DNA of 64,000 bases from Pterobdella sp. o SKG-2022 (lineage: Eukaryota > Annelida > Clitellata > Hirudinida > Piscicolidae). The notes under the pieces were generated by a model that was given only the letters and a program-made list of their open reading frames with translations, was not told where the DNA came from and searched no databases. A program made the translations under genes and the position numbers. This document shows, piece after piece, positions 1 through 18,900 of the stretch. Location: positions 11,940,118 to 12,004,117 of the forward strand of contig OZ038320.1 in NCBI GenBank assembly GCA_964035795.1. The letters are read 5' to 3'. Every line of letters begins with the position of its first letter. Position 1 is the first letter of the stretch.

Positions 1-1088
1 GAGATTCAAGTATCAACCAAAAATCAATACAATTTCAATAATTAAACGGTCTTTTTTTCAAAATGTTGTAAGGTTATTACATCAACTTCTATAAATAATT
101 CGCCTTTTTGTTAAACACCAAAGCATATAACAAACCTAGTATATATACTGCTATATAGATATAACAGAAGTATTAGGTTGACAACATTGTTTAGGTGTAG
201 CCTTCTAGCATAACAAAATGTTTCCTTTCAACGTAATAGAACCAGACTTAATTGTATAAGACTTATAAATAATTATGGAATGCAACTATGTTTAGATTTT
301 TGGATCATTTGAATCAAGGAATTTTCAAAGCTTTTGAGTTACCCAGATCTTTTTCTTTTTTTAAATTGTTGTTTTAAAACATCACAATATCCACACTGGC
401 AGGAACATTTAGACATGACTCGTCTTTTTAGGAATATACAGTTAATTTAGCAAATTGTTTTTAATATTCAAAAAAAATGAGATGATAATTACGCAATTTA
501 TTCTATAAATGACAATAAACCTTTCAAATTGATTAATAACCCTAGATCTTTATTTGCTACATTAATCTAATTTTTAAAGGTTAGAAATTCAACTGTAAGA
601 CAACAAAGATACTGTCGTGATTCGAACTCGTGACTGAAGTTTCTAAAACTGAAGCTTAAAACACTAATGTATTTTTAAACTATTGAAAAAAAGGGAGAAG
701 ACCGAAGCCAAATATGAACGTAAAATGAATATTGTTTAAAAAAATTATATCAGCTTTGAAAGATTTATTCGATTAGCACATATTTCAGCATAGCTGTAAG
801 TTCTATTCATAAGACATTATGTAAAATGAAATAATTAGACTTAATTATATCGCTTCTCTACATACTTTCTCACAATGTTCTGTCGTAAATTAACATTGCT
901 TTCGACATTAAATAATTGTTTAAAAAGATCAAATAATCTCAGACTTTTTTCTTAATTCTTCAGTCATATACAAAATTTTTATATTTATTTTGTTCAAAAG
1001 AATTTTAATTATCTATCATAAAATAATCATAAATTTTTCATTAAGTAGAATTTTTTCTATCTGATAAGATTTTTATTTTTTTAAAAGT
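1..1088. other. Non-coding flank downstream of KRR1
   Basis: AT-rich sequence without a convincing reading frame. It holds the presumed 3' untranslated region of KRR1: a minus-strand AATAAA-like hexamer lies near 1073-1078, just past the stop codon. On the minus strand near 605-635 a GAGTTCGAATC motif resembles a tRNA B box and could be the remnant of a tRNA-derived repeat; no matching A box was seen. Confidence 0.5.
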
Positions 1089-2713
<1,625 letters not shown>

Positions 2714-3138
2714 CTAAATTAAATTGAATATTAATTTGAAAAATGATTATAGGTTTTTTTTGTAATAAATGAAAAATATAAACTTAAATATAAAGATAAA
2801 TATTAAGTTATGACTTTGTTTCGTACGATTCTTTCCCATTTTGCAAAATACTTTAAATAAATTTTCATCCACATATATAGGCAAAGAAAGTTGATTACTA
2901 ATAAACACTTTTAAAAGATTTTAAAAATGTACATTTTCCTGTTTGAAAAAATTCATATTAATTTATTCTTATTGAAAATAATGTTTTTTACAATTTAAAA
3001 TTAAAGATTTTGTTAACATATTTGATTTGATAATATATTAATTACAAAAATAGTTTTGAATAAAATCTAAAAATATGATTGAAAAACGAAGGTTTTATTC
3101 CAGAATTTACATAACTAAGTTCCCTAATGTAACATAGC

Positions 3139-5260
3139 GATTTATAGCGAAGATTAATAGTCTAAAGGCCTAAAAGCCTAACTAGGACACACACATCTTG
3201 ACAAACACACAAAAACACATTTGATTGGTTGATGAAATGACTAGATATTTTAAAAAACTCATATATTTTAGTTTATTTGTGTATTTTGAAAATTTCATTT
3301 TTAAATTGCTGTTAGTGAATAATTTTTTTCTTAACATGTACACGCACAGATAAAAAAATCTCAAAATTTGAAATTGATTGGTAGTACTAATTATTTTTTA
3401 AAGAAATTCCTGATAACCTTATTATTTTTAATGGAAATAATTACCAGCGTATTAACCTTTACCGTGACGTTTTAAAGTCTAGTTAAATCTTAATAATTTA
3501 ATATATACTAACAGAATTACGTGTACCGATTCCGTCATTCTCTTTTATTTTTTAGCTCTTCCCATCAGTGGTCATCGCAATTAAATTTTTTCAACGTTCT
3601 ATGTTTTTATTATTTTTTGGAACAAAGTTTTTTGGTATATATGATATTCCAGAAAAAAAAACTTTTCTAAATGTGGCTTTCGATTTCATAGGAATAAAAT
3701 TTATTTCTCACCTGGGTAACATTTATGACTCCTTTTGCACAAGCTCTAATGATTCTCCAGACGTACTGTCCTTTATTTTTATGGCTTCTAGTTGTAATCG
3801 AAACTAGAAGTTATTGGGTACTTTGAAAACTTTCTAATGACATTTAAAATGTTTTATGCATTCGAAAACGTGTGCCAAACTTTTTTATACAATTAATAGT
3901 TTTTCGACAGCAATTGTATCCCTTTTCCCATAGTTTAAGCCTGAATAAGTTTTTTTAAAACTTATAAAATATAAATCAATACTATTTTTATGTAATTTAA
4001 TGTAATGTTTATAAATCGTTTGTTTGTGTATACAAAGCGCTTGCTACAAATGTAGCAAAAACACATCTTAAAACAGGTGCTAATTGTTGGTCCAGCTCAA
4101 GATCCAGACAATGAATTTAAATAATTAGTCTTATACTTTACCAGCTGAGCTATACGAGCCGAAAAACCTTTTATTAAGAGTTATATTTCTATAATTTTCA
4201 AAATGATAGTTTGTATATTCATATATAATCTTGAGGTTTTTAATTTTTGAAGATGAAGCATATGAAATTTTATGCATCGAAGCATGAATAGAAAACTTCT
4301 ATTGCTGAAAATACATTTTAAAAAACTAATATTAAGCCAAAATATTAAACATTATAAATAGTTTGGTTTTTTTGAAAATTTGTTACACTAAAATATAAAT
4401 GTCGGTTCCCGATCTTTTTGAATCGAATTTTAACATGAATTACCATTGATTTACAGAAAATCTCGCCTTAAAAAATTTTCCCCAGCTTTTAAGAACCTTG
4501 AATTTTTCATCTGCGTTTGTGATCTTCAATTTCCGTTTTTATGTAGTTTTAATGAAGCAAACTTATGCTATTTCAATAAATATTTGAAAAAATGAATTTT
4601 TCGAGAAATCAGAATTGACCTTCATGACGCAATTATTGAAATTTATTGGTTTTAAATAATTCAAGATATGGGCTTTATGAATATGAAAATGAGCCAAAAT
4701 ATTGAAAAACATAAATAATTCTTGTAAACATTGGTTTTTTTCAATCGAGATCTTTTTTTCTTTGGTGATACTACAGATAAACCAGTTTAAAACTTTTTCA
4801 GTCTTGTAGGGGTAGAGGTAAATCCGTAGATACAAGGTTAAAATTTGGAAAAAGAACAAAATCATAATAGTAGAACCATCTTGATGTGCAACGGGGTTTT
4901 ATAAAAAAAATGTTTATATAGATCCAGATTCTGATCCGGAATCTTTAACGATTCAAGCGTTTGTTTCTGGAGAGGGGGTCGTTCAAGATATCTTAGATGT
5001 AGTAGTTAGCACTTATGAGATTCATCCTTTAACCAAATAAGGTTTAAAAATTTAAAATTTTTGGTTTTTTACAGACACGTTTTAATAATGAAATGTTTTC
5101 ATCCAATCACAGCAATTTGAAAAAACGATTAAGTTCCAAATAATTTAAAATAGTTCATTTACAAAAATATAATTATTTCATCAACCAATCAAATACATCT
5201 TTGTGGCTTTGTCGGAATGTGTGTGTGAGTTAAGCCTTTTAGCATATTTAGTTTCGCCTG
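3139..5260. repeat. Region bounded by long degenerate inverted repeats (candidate DNA element)
   Basis: Sequence at about 3139-3358 recurs in reverse complement at about 5065-5260. Shared blocks include TTTGATTGGTTGATGAAAT, AAATTGCTGT and a run of ACACACACAT next to AAGCCTAACT or AAGGCTTAACT. The arms are roughly 200 bp and look 70-80% alike by eye, with about 1.7 kb between them. This suggests an old non-autonomous DNA transposon or a pair of inverted copies. No transposase is recognisable inside. The interior holds a tRNA-derived repeat (4080-4161) and a 51-codon open stretch (4885-5039). The KRR1 and PAK promoters, which diverge, must lie in or beside it. Confidence 0.5.
4080..4161 (-). 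repeat. Diverged tRNA-derived SINE head
   Basis: Reading the minus strand from 4161, the sequence opens with GGCTCGTATAGCTCAGCTGG, an A-box-containing tRNA 5' half nearly identical to the heads of the repeats at 59179 and 60493. It continues with a decayed anticodon arm (AAGACTAATTATTTAAA) and a decayed T arm. Downstream text (TAGCACCTGTTTTAAGATGT) weakly resembles the SINE tail seen at the other two sites. It is too decayed to be a working tRNA gene. Confidence 0.55.
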
Positions 5261-5405
5261 CCGAATAAAGCTTTTTAATTATCATATCTCTGTGTTTATA
5301 TATTAAATTTTTTTGTTTTTTACACATTCGCCAAAAAGAGTTTTAAATAGAGTTTTCAAATGAAACTTCTTTAAATTTTTTTTAATTGCTGTTTTAAATA
5401 ACACA

Positions 5406-11102
<5,697 letters not shown>

Positions 11103-12049
11103 TGCTCTTATGAGATATATTTTCATCAATTAGCCAGTTTGTGCTTTAAAGTCTATTCGGTGAGTAAGTTTAACTTTTGGTCAGAAGAAGTTTATGTCAA
11201 CGTTCGTTGAGTAAATTAAATAACTCTACCAGTGTATTTAATTTAAATTTTTGTATCTTTAAATTAAAATCGATTTAATAATAATGCTGATGATTTTATC
11301 AATGTAAATTTTTAGTTGGTTTTTTTTTAATGTAAGTTTATAATAATCAACGATATGTGTTATGGGTTGAATCAGTGTTTTTTGGTTTGCCGGGTCCAAG
11401 CTTACATATATTGTGTCCACCATCAATATATCAAACTTTTATACTTTTTGTTCTTCAATGAGTTGACAATATTATTATTATTTTACAATTCTAAAGTCAA
11501 TTGAAAAAACACTTAAAAGTTTATTGAATTTCACGAAGCTTTTAGTAAGTCGAACTCACAATATCAAGTGATGAATATTAACATGCTTCCCTTTGTATAT
11601 CTGCATTCATCACTTGATAATGGCAGTACGACTTACTAAAAGGTTCGTTAGGTCCAATAAAATTTGAAAATGTTTTTTATTTTGAATGTTTGTAATATCA
11701 ATTTTAAATATTTCAATAATTTTCAAAACATCATAAACTTTCTCAATACACTAAAAAGTTTTGCTTTATATTGCAAAATTTTTTATCAAACTCTATTGCT
11801 TCTTCCATCAAATGCCATCAAATGGAATGTTTTTTTCATGAAAATCTAGTTTTTTAAATTACCTCTCCATTTGTTATTGCGCCAAAAATATCGATTTTTT
11901 GAATTGTCAACTTAAATACCTTATTGATATTTCAAGTTTTATACTTTAAACTCTAATATATCTTTCTAAAAGTTTTAATATTCCCGTATTCACTAACGTT
12001 TTTTTTATATTCATTATTTTATAAACTGCCTTTTAATCCTCTTATGTTA
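11103..12049. other. Intergenic, PAK 3' flank
   Basis: AT-rich DNA holding the presumed PAK 3' untranslated region and a small fold-back repeat (11532-11651). I see no coding exon. Confidence 0.5.
11532..11651. repeat. Small fold-back (inverted) repeat
   Basis: Left arm at about 11532-11577 (CGAAGCTTTTAGTAAGTCG, then ATCAAGTGATGAAT) is matched by a right arm at about 11606-11651 (ATTCATCACTTGAT, then CGACTTACTAAAAGGTTCG) around a 28-bp loop. The terminal CGAAGCTTTT..GTAAG resembles the arms of the larger palindrome at 35962-36132 and the single arm at 57521, so it may belong to one MITE-like family. Confidence 0.6.
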
Positions 12050-12252
12050 AGAGATCTAAGATTATATTTTTGAACAAAATCTTGTCTTTCCATTCTTTTC
12101 TTTCAGTGCAAAAATTTTTGCTTCCAAACATTTTTTTTTTCAAGTCTTCCTTGATGACATTTGCCATGTTTTTGGTGGACGTTCTTTTATCCTTTGTCTA
12201 TCGAAGGCAGTTCCAAGTTATGGGGTCACGTACACTACGACGCATAGAACAT
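12050..12252 (-). mobile_element. Probable LINE ORF 3'-end fragment abutting the viral insert
   Basis: On the minus strand directly after the viral-like sequence ends (12253), two frames give KERPPKTW and then NVIKEDLKKKNV, followed by a basic stretch. This is the arrangement at the C-terminus of many LINE ORF2 proteins (a PPKTW-type motif followed by a D/N-V-I-K-x-D-L helix). The two pieces need one frameshift. The orientation is the same as the viral sequence. The assignment is inference from short motifs. Confidence 0.35.
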
Positions 12253-13463
12253 TCATTTTGATTGGATGATTCTTGACCCACATGTGGATGGCTGCTCCAA
12301 CCATAGCGTGCGCCCAGAATTGTTGTCTTTCAGATACATGTGCTGTGGGTAAAGGTCGCTGTAATGTTCATACATCTGGAGGGGATTCCCATGTGGATCA
12401 CCGTGGGCGAGTTTCAACGACCAAAAGTGAATAGGATCATTGTTGCCCCAAGTGAGCCCGGTGCCCTCCACATTAACCGGGATGGTGATAGCGTGATCGC
12501 CATCTACCCACTCTTGTTGGAGCAGACCACGGGCTCCCAGTGATCTGGCTATGTAACACACAGGGTATAACGTCTTATCTGTCAACATCACTTTCTTTAC
12601 GCCGTAAGTGATGTCAGGCAATGGCGCTAGACTTACCGGGCACCCGTTTGGGACCACCTTATAAGGAACAGGCATCTTAGCGATCTCAATCCAACTGTCG
12701 CGAGTATGGGACAAAGTGGAAGCTGCATGAGCAAACTTAGGATACACTGAGACTGCATAATCCCTAGACTTGTTACATGGAAAGCTACCGTTAGCTTCTG
12801 CGGATGTAAATTCCTTGGACTCTCCGTCGCAAAAGGCTTCAATCACAATGGTAGCATTTTACGGAGTGCTATACAATATCTCAGAGTTGGTGAATTCTAC
12901 ATCATGGTCTGATATAGGGAGTAGGGAGCCCGGATATATCGGAACGCTATATTCTTGAACGTCCGTGTGACTCCGCGTAAGCGGGACAGGACCTGTTTAG
13001 TGGCCTGTTAACCCCTTTCGGGCTTCTCTCTAGAACTCTCAGGTTTCTTATTTCATGTCGAAATTGGATGGTGCAGTGATCCCCGGCCATGAATACCGTC
13101 AGTGTGTTACCTTCGGGGCAATTAGCGACGACAGTGACCAAACTTCCTTAGTATGCGGCATTTAGATGAAGTCTCAAGTTCTACGACATTTTCAAGCAAC
13201 TTGATGCTACCGTCGGGAGCCATTATCCTTGCACGATCGGCATGTTTGCCTCCAACATCTACCGCAAACTGTGCAGCAATCTGAACTCTCACTTTTTCGT
13301 TCTCAGGTAGGTTTTTCGCCGATAAAACGGCAACTGCCGTCAAACACGCTTCACCGCCACAGTCTGAGTAGTATCCTCTGAAAGGTACCGTGATCGTGTG
13401 GTAATCTTTCTTCGAAATCTGTGGATCGTCTGCCCTCCTCGGCAGCAGGTCACTAAACCGCGA
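12253..13463 (-). pseudogene. Endogenous alphavirus-like E2 glycoprotein remnant
   Basis: Begins right after a furin-type RVKR site (ends 13464). The protein resembles the E2 ectodomain of alphaviruses: a YSDCGGEAC-like cysteine motif near its N-terminus, a CPEGNTLTV segment at about 13080-13120, and a C-terminal domain with a TWGNN motif at about 12440. The frame changes at least twice (open segments start near 13493, 13141 and 12846), so it cannot make one protein. It stops short of the transmembrane anchor; no 6K or E1 region follows. There are no introns, and G+C is clearly higher than in flanking DNA. In living viruses E2 binds receptors on the virion surface; here it is a fossil. Whether it is transcribed is unknown. 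Confidence 0.85.
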
Positions 13464-13675
13464 CCGCTTGACTCTCACGATACAGGAGGTCAAACGAATA
13501 ACAGATTGTAATAATCCGGATCATCCAGATTTTCTGTCAAAAGCCGATAATTGTACTCAAGGGGTTTGTTCGCACAACATGGTATACATGGTGGTATGCC
13601 ACGCTCAAACCTTACCGTTATCGCGGCAAGCGTCGGCAACTGCAATGGCCATTACGATTGGCAGCAAGCTGGCGG
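13464..13675 (-). pseudogene. Endogenous alphavirus-like E3 remnant with furin-type site
   Basis: Lies between the capsid-like end (tryptophan codon 13678-13676) and the RVKR cleavage motif at about 13475-13464. It starts with a hydrophobic, signal-like stretch, then hits a stop near 13606 (TGA). A neighbouring frame continues with a PPCIPCC cysteine motif typical of alphavirus E3, so one frameshift separates the two halves. Order (capsid, E3, furin site, E2) matches the alphavirus structural polyprotein. Confidence 0.75.
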
Positions 13676-14298
13676 ACCATTTGTCATATAAGTCAGGGGC
13701 GATTACTCGCGGCTCGTGTGACCTGTTAAATATAACAGCAGCTAGGTGTTTGATGCCGCCTTCCAACACTTTACCGCCAGTCACTGTACCAACTACCTCG
13801 CCTCTGTTGTTAGTGATCGGCAGACCACTATCACCTGGGCCACCAAAATCAGTTACCAGCTGCCCCCCTGTGTGTGTTAGTGATTTTCCTTTTCATTTAT
13901 ATACGCCATTGTTCTCGAAGACTCCATCCAGACTTAACAAGCGCAATGTTTAGTCTCGCACTTTTACTTTTTCTGGGCTGCACGGTCTTTCTTGGCTGGA
14001 ACTGACTTTGACTTGAGTTACGGGGCTTTGGCTTTGCTCGTTTCTTCTTCGGTGGTGGTTGCTGTTTTTTAGGTAAGCGATTGACACTGGTTGTCAACTT
14101 ACTGACTTGCTGCGTCAATCTGTCAATCTGGCGCTCGGTGTTCCATGGGATAGCCTGACTTGGACCCGGAACTGAAGCGAACACCACCTGGGTCCTAGAT
14201 GGAACCCTCTTACATATCCCTCTACCCCGCGGCCCCACTACACCCTGGTAAGGCGGTGAGGCGTAGACTCTTTCGTAATAAGGATAGCTGTAATTCAT
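13676..14298 (-). pseudogene. Endogenous alphavirus-like capsid remnant with internal deletion
   Basis: From a likely start ATG at 14298, the reading frame runs through a Tyr/Pro-rich start, a Gln/Leu-rich helix, and a Lys/Pro/Arg/Gln-rich RNA-binding stretch, as in alphavirus capsids. It ends at a stop near 13897. In another frame a VTDFGGPGDSG motif follows (about 13810-13850), the nucleophile loop of the chymotrypsin-fold capsid protease, then a conserved C-terminal strand ending in tryptophan at 13676, the self-cleavage position. The gap between the basic region and GDSG is only about 40 codons, far less than the family needs, so the segment that should carry the catalytic His and Asp is missing. 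The open frame can be extended upstream to 14382 but the extra residues look unrelated. Confidence 0.85.
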
Positions 14299-15929
14299 AG
14301 CGAGCGTTATGTGAATAAAATGGCAATAAATAATGCTATTGTCTTTTCGGATTGGAGAAAAAGTTTTACAAGTGTGTTTCAAAAATTTTGTAAGTTATCG
14401 ACAAGTCTTTGATGGGGGTCATGATAGTCATCGACTGATGCATTCTGCTACACTACTCACTACAGTCTGTTTTATGGGTGTGTTTATTGGTGTCTCTACC
14501 ATTAGTTTTGGTAACATCACTCCTATTACTTGATTCGTTATTATTCACTCCAGAATAAACTATGAGAAAATCTCACGATCTAGTTAATACTTCAATAGTT
14601 TCATTCAAAGTTTCAAACATGTCTGGAAAGATTAAATTTTCCATTGAATGGTTTAAAATATTTTTTAATCGTAATTTTTCCATTTGAGGGCTTCTATTTG
14701 TTTTTTAATGTTTTATCTTGATTTTATTTTATCCTCACGGTCATATCTTCAGAGTATCACTACTAAATCTTGTATATTTTAATTAGGAAATTTGAACGAG
14801 CTAAGTATTATTGTTGATTTTTGTCAATCTTTTGATATTTTATCTCCGTAAAAAGTTCAATTCGGTTTTATTTTTAATCATAGTTTATTTTTTTTGCAAG
14901 CTTACGAATTTATTTCTTACTTTTTACTACGTTTGACTTTTCAACTTGTAAACTTGTACCAAGAATGATTGTTAATAGCTGTAAATTAAGTTACGACACT
15001 GGTTTTTATAAATTGACGTGATGTTTCAAAAAATTTAATAATCATGTTTTCATATATATTAATTGTTTTTAGAACCTCCGTATTTTTTGAAAATTTTGAT
15101 TATGACTATTTAAATAGTTTAAACCTTTGATTACAAGTCTTGATAAGTTGCATTGATGTCGTTGGGTTTCAAAGCTTTTACTGTCCGATACGTTTGTGAA
15201 CTGTTTGCGTCTGCACCAAACTTTAGTTACATTTATTTATTAATTTTCTTCATTATTCCCTATGGCTTTTTTCGTATACATTTGCATAATTTACTTATGA
15301 AATATTTTAAATCAGATTATTCATTTGATAAAAATGCTTTAAAAACAAACAAATCAAATTTTCAAATGAGTTTTTTGTCTTTAAATGCTCGAAAAGACCT
15401 TTTTATCAAAATAATGTTTAAAGTTCTAAAGTTTGAAACAAAAAATATAATTAATCTTTAAACAACAAAATTTAGAAAACTGATTCTATGAAAATTTAAT
15501 TAAAAATTTAAGTTTTATGAAAAATTCGAAATTTTTAACATTAATTTATATTATTTAAAATAAGCGAGCATTTATAAGTATATAACTATATGATTGACTC
15601 AGCGCCATCCCTTTAAAGGTTGCTGCTGCAAACGCACATAACATTAACATGAATAATTCGTATGATTAATGAAGTTTACATTTTGTGAAATGTCTTCAAG
15701 ATTATATTCATTTTAAGTCGGAAAGATTCTGCCTTTAATTTGAACTTATTGGTTAGATTTAAGCCTCTTGAAGTCATACTTAGATGTAAATAAATATAAA
15801 TACGTTAACTAATATTACTTGAAATCATTTTGCAAAAAGAACATAATGTTTTTCATTAATTTATTTCAATTAGAAAAATTCATAATTTATATATATATAT
15901 ATAATAGGACTAGAGGATCTACAGAAATA
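14299..15929. other. Intergenic, upstream of the viral insert and of FEZ
   Basis: The first ~240 bases beside the insert could hold a viral leader; I saw no nsP4-like or other replicase coding. The rest is AT-rich with only chance reading frames (for example 15153-15461). A TATA-like (AT)n run at about 15890-15903 lies just before the FEZ start codon. Confidence 0.4.
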
Positions 15930-18900
15930 ATGGACAAATCGAACATGTCTGAGCTGCGATTCGAGGCTCCATTGGCTAAATTTGATACAGACGAATGGAA
16001 TGAGTTTGCAGATGAAAATTCACCATGTTCTCCATGCAGCATTTCTAAAATGAGTGAAGCATCTTCTTCCATCTCTAGTGACGCCAGAACTATAAAACTA
16101 GGCACAGGTAGTGCTGTCATTCAATCTACATGAATTTTATTGATGTTTATGACTATATTTTTTTTTCAAATGTTTTTGCCAAAAATTTTATATAAATTCA
16201 ATAATTAGTTTGTTTATATCTTTTTTCTCCAGTTTTATGTGTTGATGAAGACTTTGAAAATGAAAATTTTTCTGGAAGTCTCGAAGACTTGGTTAACAGT
16301 TTTGATTCAAAGATTGTCAAGTGCCTCAAAAACTTCAGTGAGCAGTCAGAGGCCATTGCTCCTGTCCAGAACAGGACTGACCAAGATTTGCTTGTTGATT
16401 CACAGTCTGTGTCTTACTTCACAAAATCAAAAAAAAATTCATTAAAACTTCGAGTTATTTCCAGTTTTGTAAAAGATTTATTTTTTTTCAAAACAAACAT
16501 ACTATTTACTGCAAATTATTTGAACACTAAAGGTAATTTTATTAAGTAAAAAGCTTTTCGTTATCAAAGTAACATTCTATTTGTTTGTCAGGACTTGGTG
16601 GACATTGACAGGAAATTATGGCAATGTATATCCAATAGATTGGAGTCGTTCTGGTGTGGTGGTGGGTGATGAGCAAGGCATAATGGTTATTAGACACTTA
16701 TATTTTACACCAGTCACTTTCATTATTTCTTCTCAATCTATCCAAATAAAGTTCTATGTTTTTTAAAACCTTAAAAAACTGAATGATTTAACTTTCAATT
16801 TAACATTTTTTAGGATTCAGGTGTGGTGGATGACAGAAGTGAAGATGGATGGAAGGAAAGAGATGAAGAGGAGGAAGAAGCACATGTTCCACTCAGTGCT
16901 GATGATGTCATTAATGAGTTGGATGACCTGCTTGAGGTGATTTTAATTTATAAATCATTCTGTTACAAAACTTTTCTAGGCCGTTATTTGAAAATATACA
17001 TATATCAATGTAATACAATGAAAAACCACAACCCAACATTAGATGCAATTTATATATTAATATACCATTTAATTATACAGGACCATCATTTGAACCTACA
17101 GAATAGACAACATAGACTCAATTTTGAATCTAGAATCTTGTCATCAGATCACTTAAGACTCACAAAGAAGTTCAAGGAAGGAAGAGGCAACTATGATGAT
17201 TCTGGTTAGTCAAAATATCATTGATGATAATAATGATGAAGGTGGTAATGATAAGGATGAAGGTAGTAATGTAACAAAAGAAGTGGCGATGATAGGGATG
17301 ATGGAATTAAATACTATTGTATATATCATGAAAAATCATTTATATTTTTCATAGAAATTATTTTCAAATTATCATTTTTTGAGTAAGGTTTATATTAAAT
17401 TTTATTTTATTTAATAAATTATATTTGCTATTTTATGTGCAGCATTGAAGAAGCAAGCTTTAGGAGATTTGTTAAAGACAAGAGACGAACTAAACCGTAA
17501 CATCCTCAGTCAATCTGAAGTCCTTATTAGGGAATTAGATGAAAGAGATGAACTTGAATATGAAAAAGAACTCAAAAACCACTTCATCTGGCTGTTGATT
17601 TCAGTACAAAAACGTCGCAAAGAATTATTACTAAATAAAAACATTCTCAACACATCAACCATTACTACTAATGATGTGAGTAATGATGGAATTGAAGATA
17701 CTAACAACAACACCAACACACAACTTATTGAATATTCATATGATACTAATAATAACAATAATAATAATAATAATGCTACAATGACTAATACCAATGACAA
17801 CATCACTGACAACAATAAAACCAGCGATGATAATAAAACCACCACCACCAACGCTCTCAACAAAAAAGCCCAAGCTGTAAGCCTGTTCAATTTAATTATT
17901 GTTTTTATTGATATTTAAAACTATTACTTACCAATTTCTTTGTGATTATTAAATCAACTAAATTTCTTCATCTTTGAAATTAATATTCATTATCATAATT
18001 TTTTTTTTCATTTCACTGTAGTCATGAGCCATGGGTGATTAAGCTGGCTTAGAAAACGTTGAGTATTTTTTACATGCTTGGAATGCTAATATTCTATTTG
18101 TGGATTATGTATTAATCCTATGCTTATATAAACACTGCTTATGGAAATAAAAGGGAATGCATAAACAAACTATTTATTGGTCGTTTTTTAATGTTTATAT
18201 TGGTAGCTTTTCAATTCATGGGTCCTAAAAACATAGAATTATTGTTATATCCATTTTACAAAAAATTGTAATTTATATATTATAGAATTTAAGCTGGCTG
18301 TTAAAATCATAAAATGATATTGAATTTTTAAAAAAGATTATCTGTCTTTCCTACACTTATTTTCTTATACATTCATTAAATGCATTCATTGATAACATTT
18401 TGCTTAAAAAAGTCTTCCTATTTTTAAAATTAAGCATCTATAATTTTTGCTTTATTTTTTTTTGTCTAGAAAAATATTTAGATTTTTTCACTTTTTCTAC
18501 TACATTAATTTTAATCGATTATTTCAATAAAAATTCATCAAATCATTTACTTTAAAAAGATAAAAGTATTTTTGCCATTATTTCATTTTTAATGCATACA
18601 TAATTTATCCAATATAATTTCATCATTTTTCTTATTAAAATTATAATTGCCATAAAAAATTATTATTGAAATCTCTCATTACCATCACACCTCGACAGTA
18701 CTTGACTACAGTGATTCCATACAGAAAACGTCAAGCTCCACTGTCCATTGATGTCTTGCTCATCTTCATAAGGAGTACGTTTCTATTGTGTTTCCTAGTC
18801 TTCTAATTGTCGTTTTATAATGTATTCATTTAAGGGTTCTATCTAGTACTCTTTGCCACGAGTTATATAATCTCTCATTTAAACCAATATTTTTTAATCG

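Noticed and set aside
2816..2839. Minus-strand ATG with a short basic peptide as KRR1 exon 1
   Set aside because: The peptide looks suitable, but neither available donor leaves the phase required by the 2713 acceptor.
3715..3790. Minus-strand exon-like stretch (GQYVWRIIRACAKGVINVTQ before a GTGAG)
   Set aside because: It has a donor-like end, but no homologue is known to me and no neighbouring exon was found; it also lies in the inverted-repeat region.
13468..13953. 161-codon plus-strand frame
   Set aside because: Antisense shadow of the capsid/E3-like remnant; the minus strand carries the recognisable motifs.
18021..18027. FEZ ending at TCATGA right after an acceptor-like AG
   Set aside because: Two downstream exons encode the conserved FEZ C-terminus in the right phase, so this is at most an alternative end.
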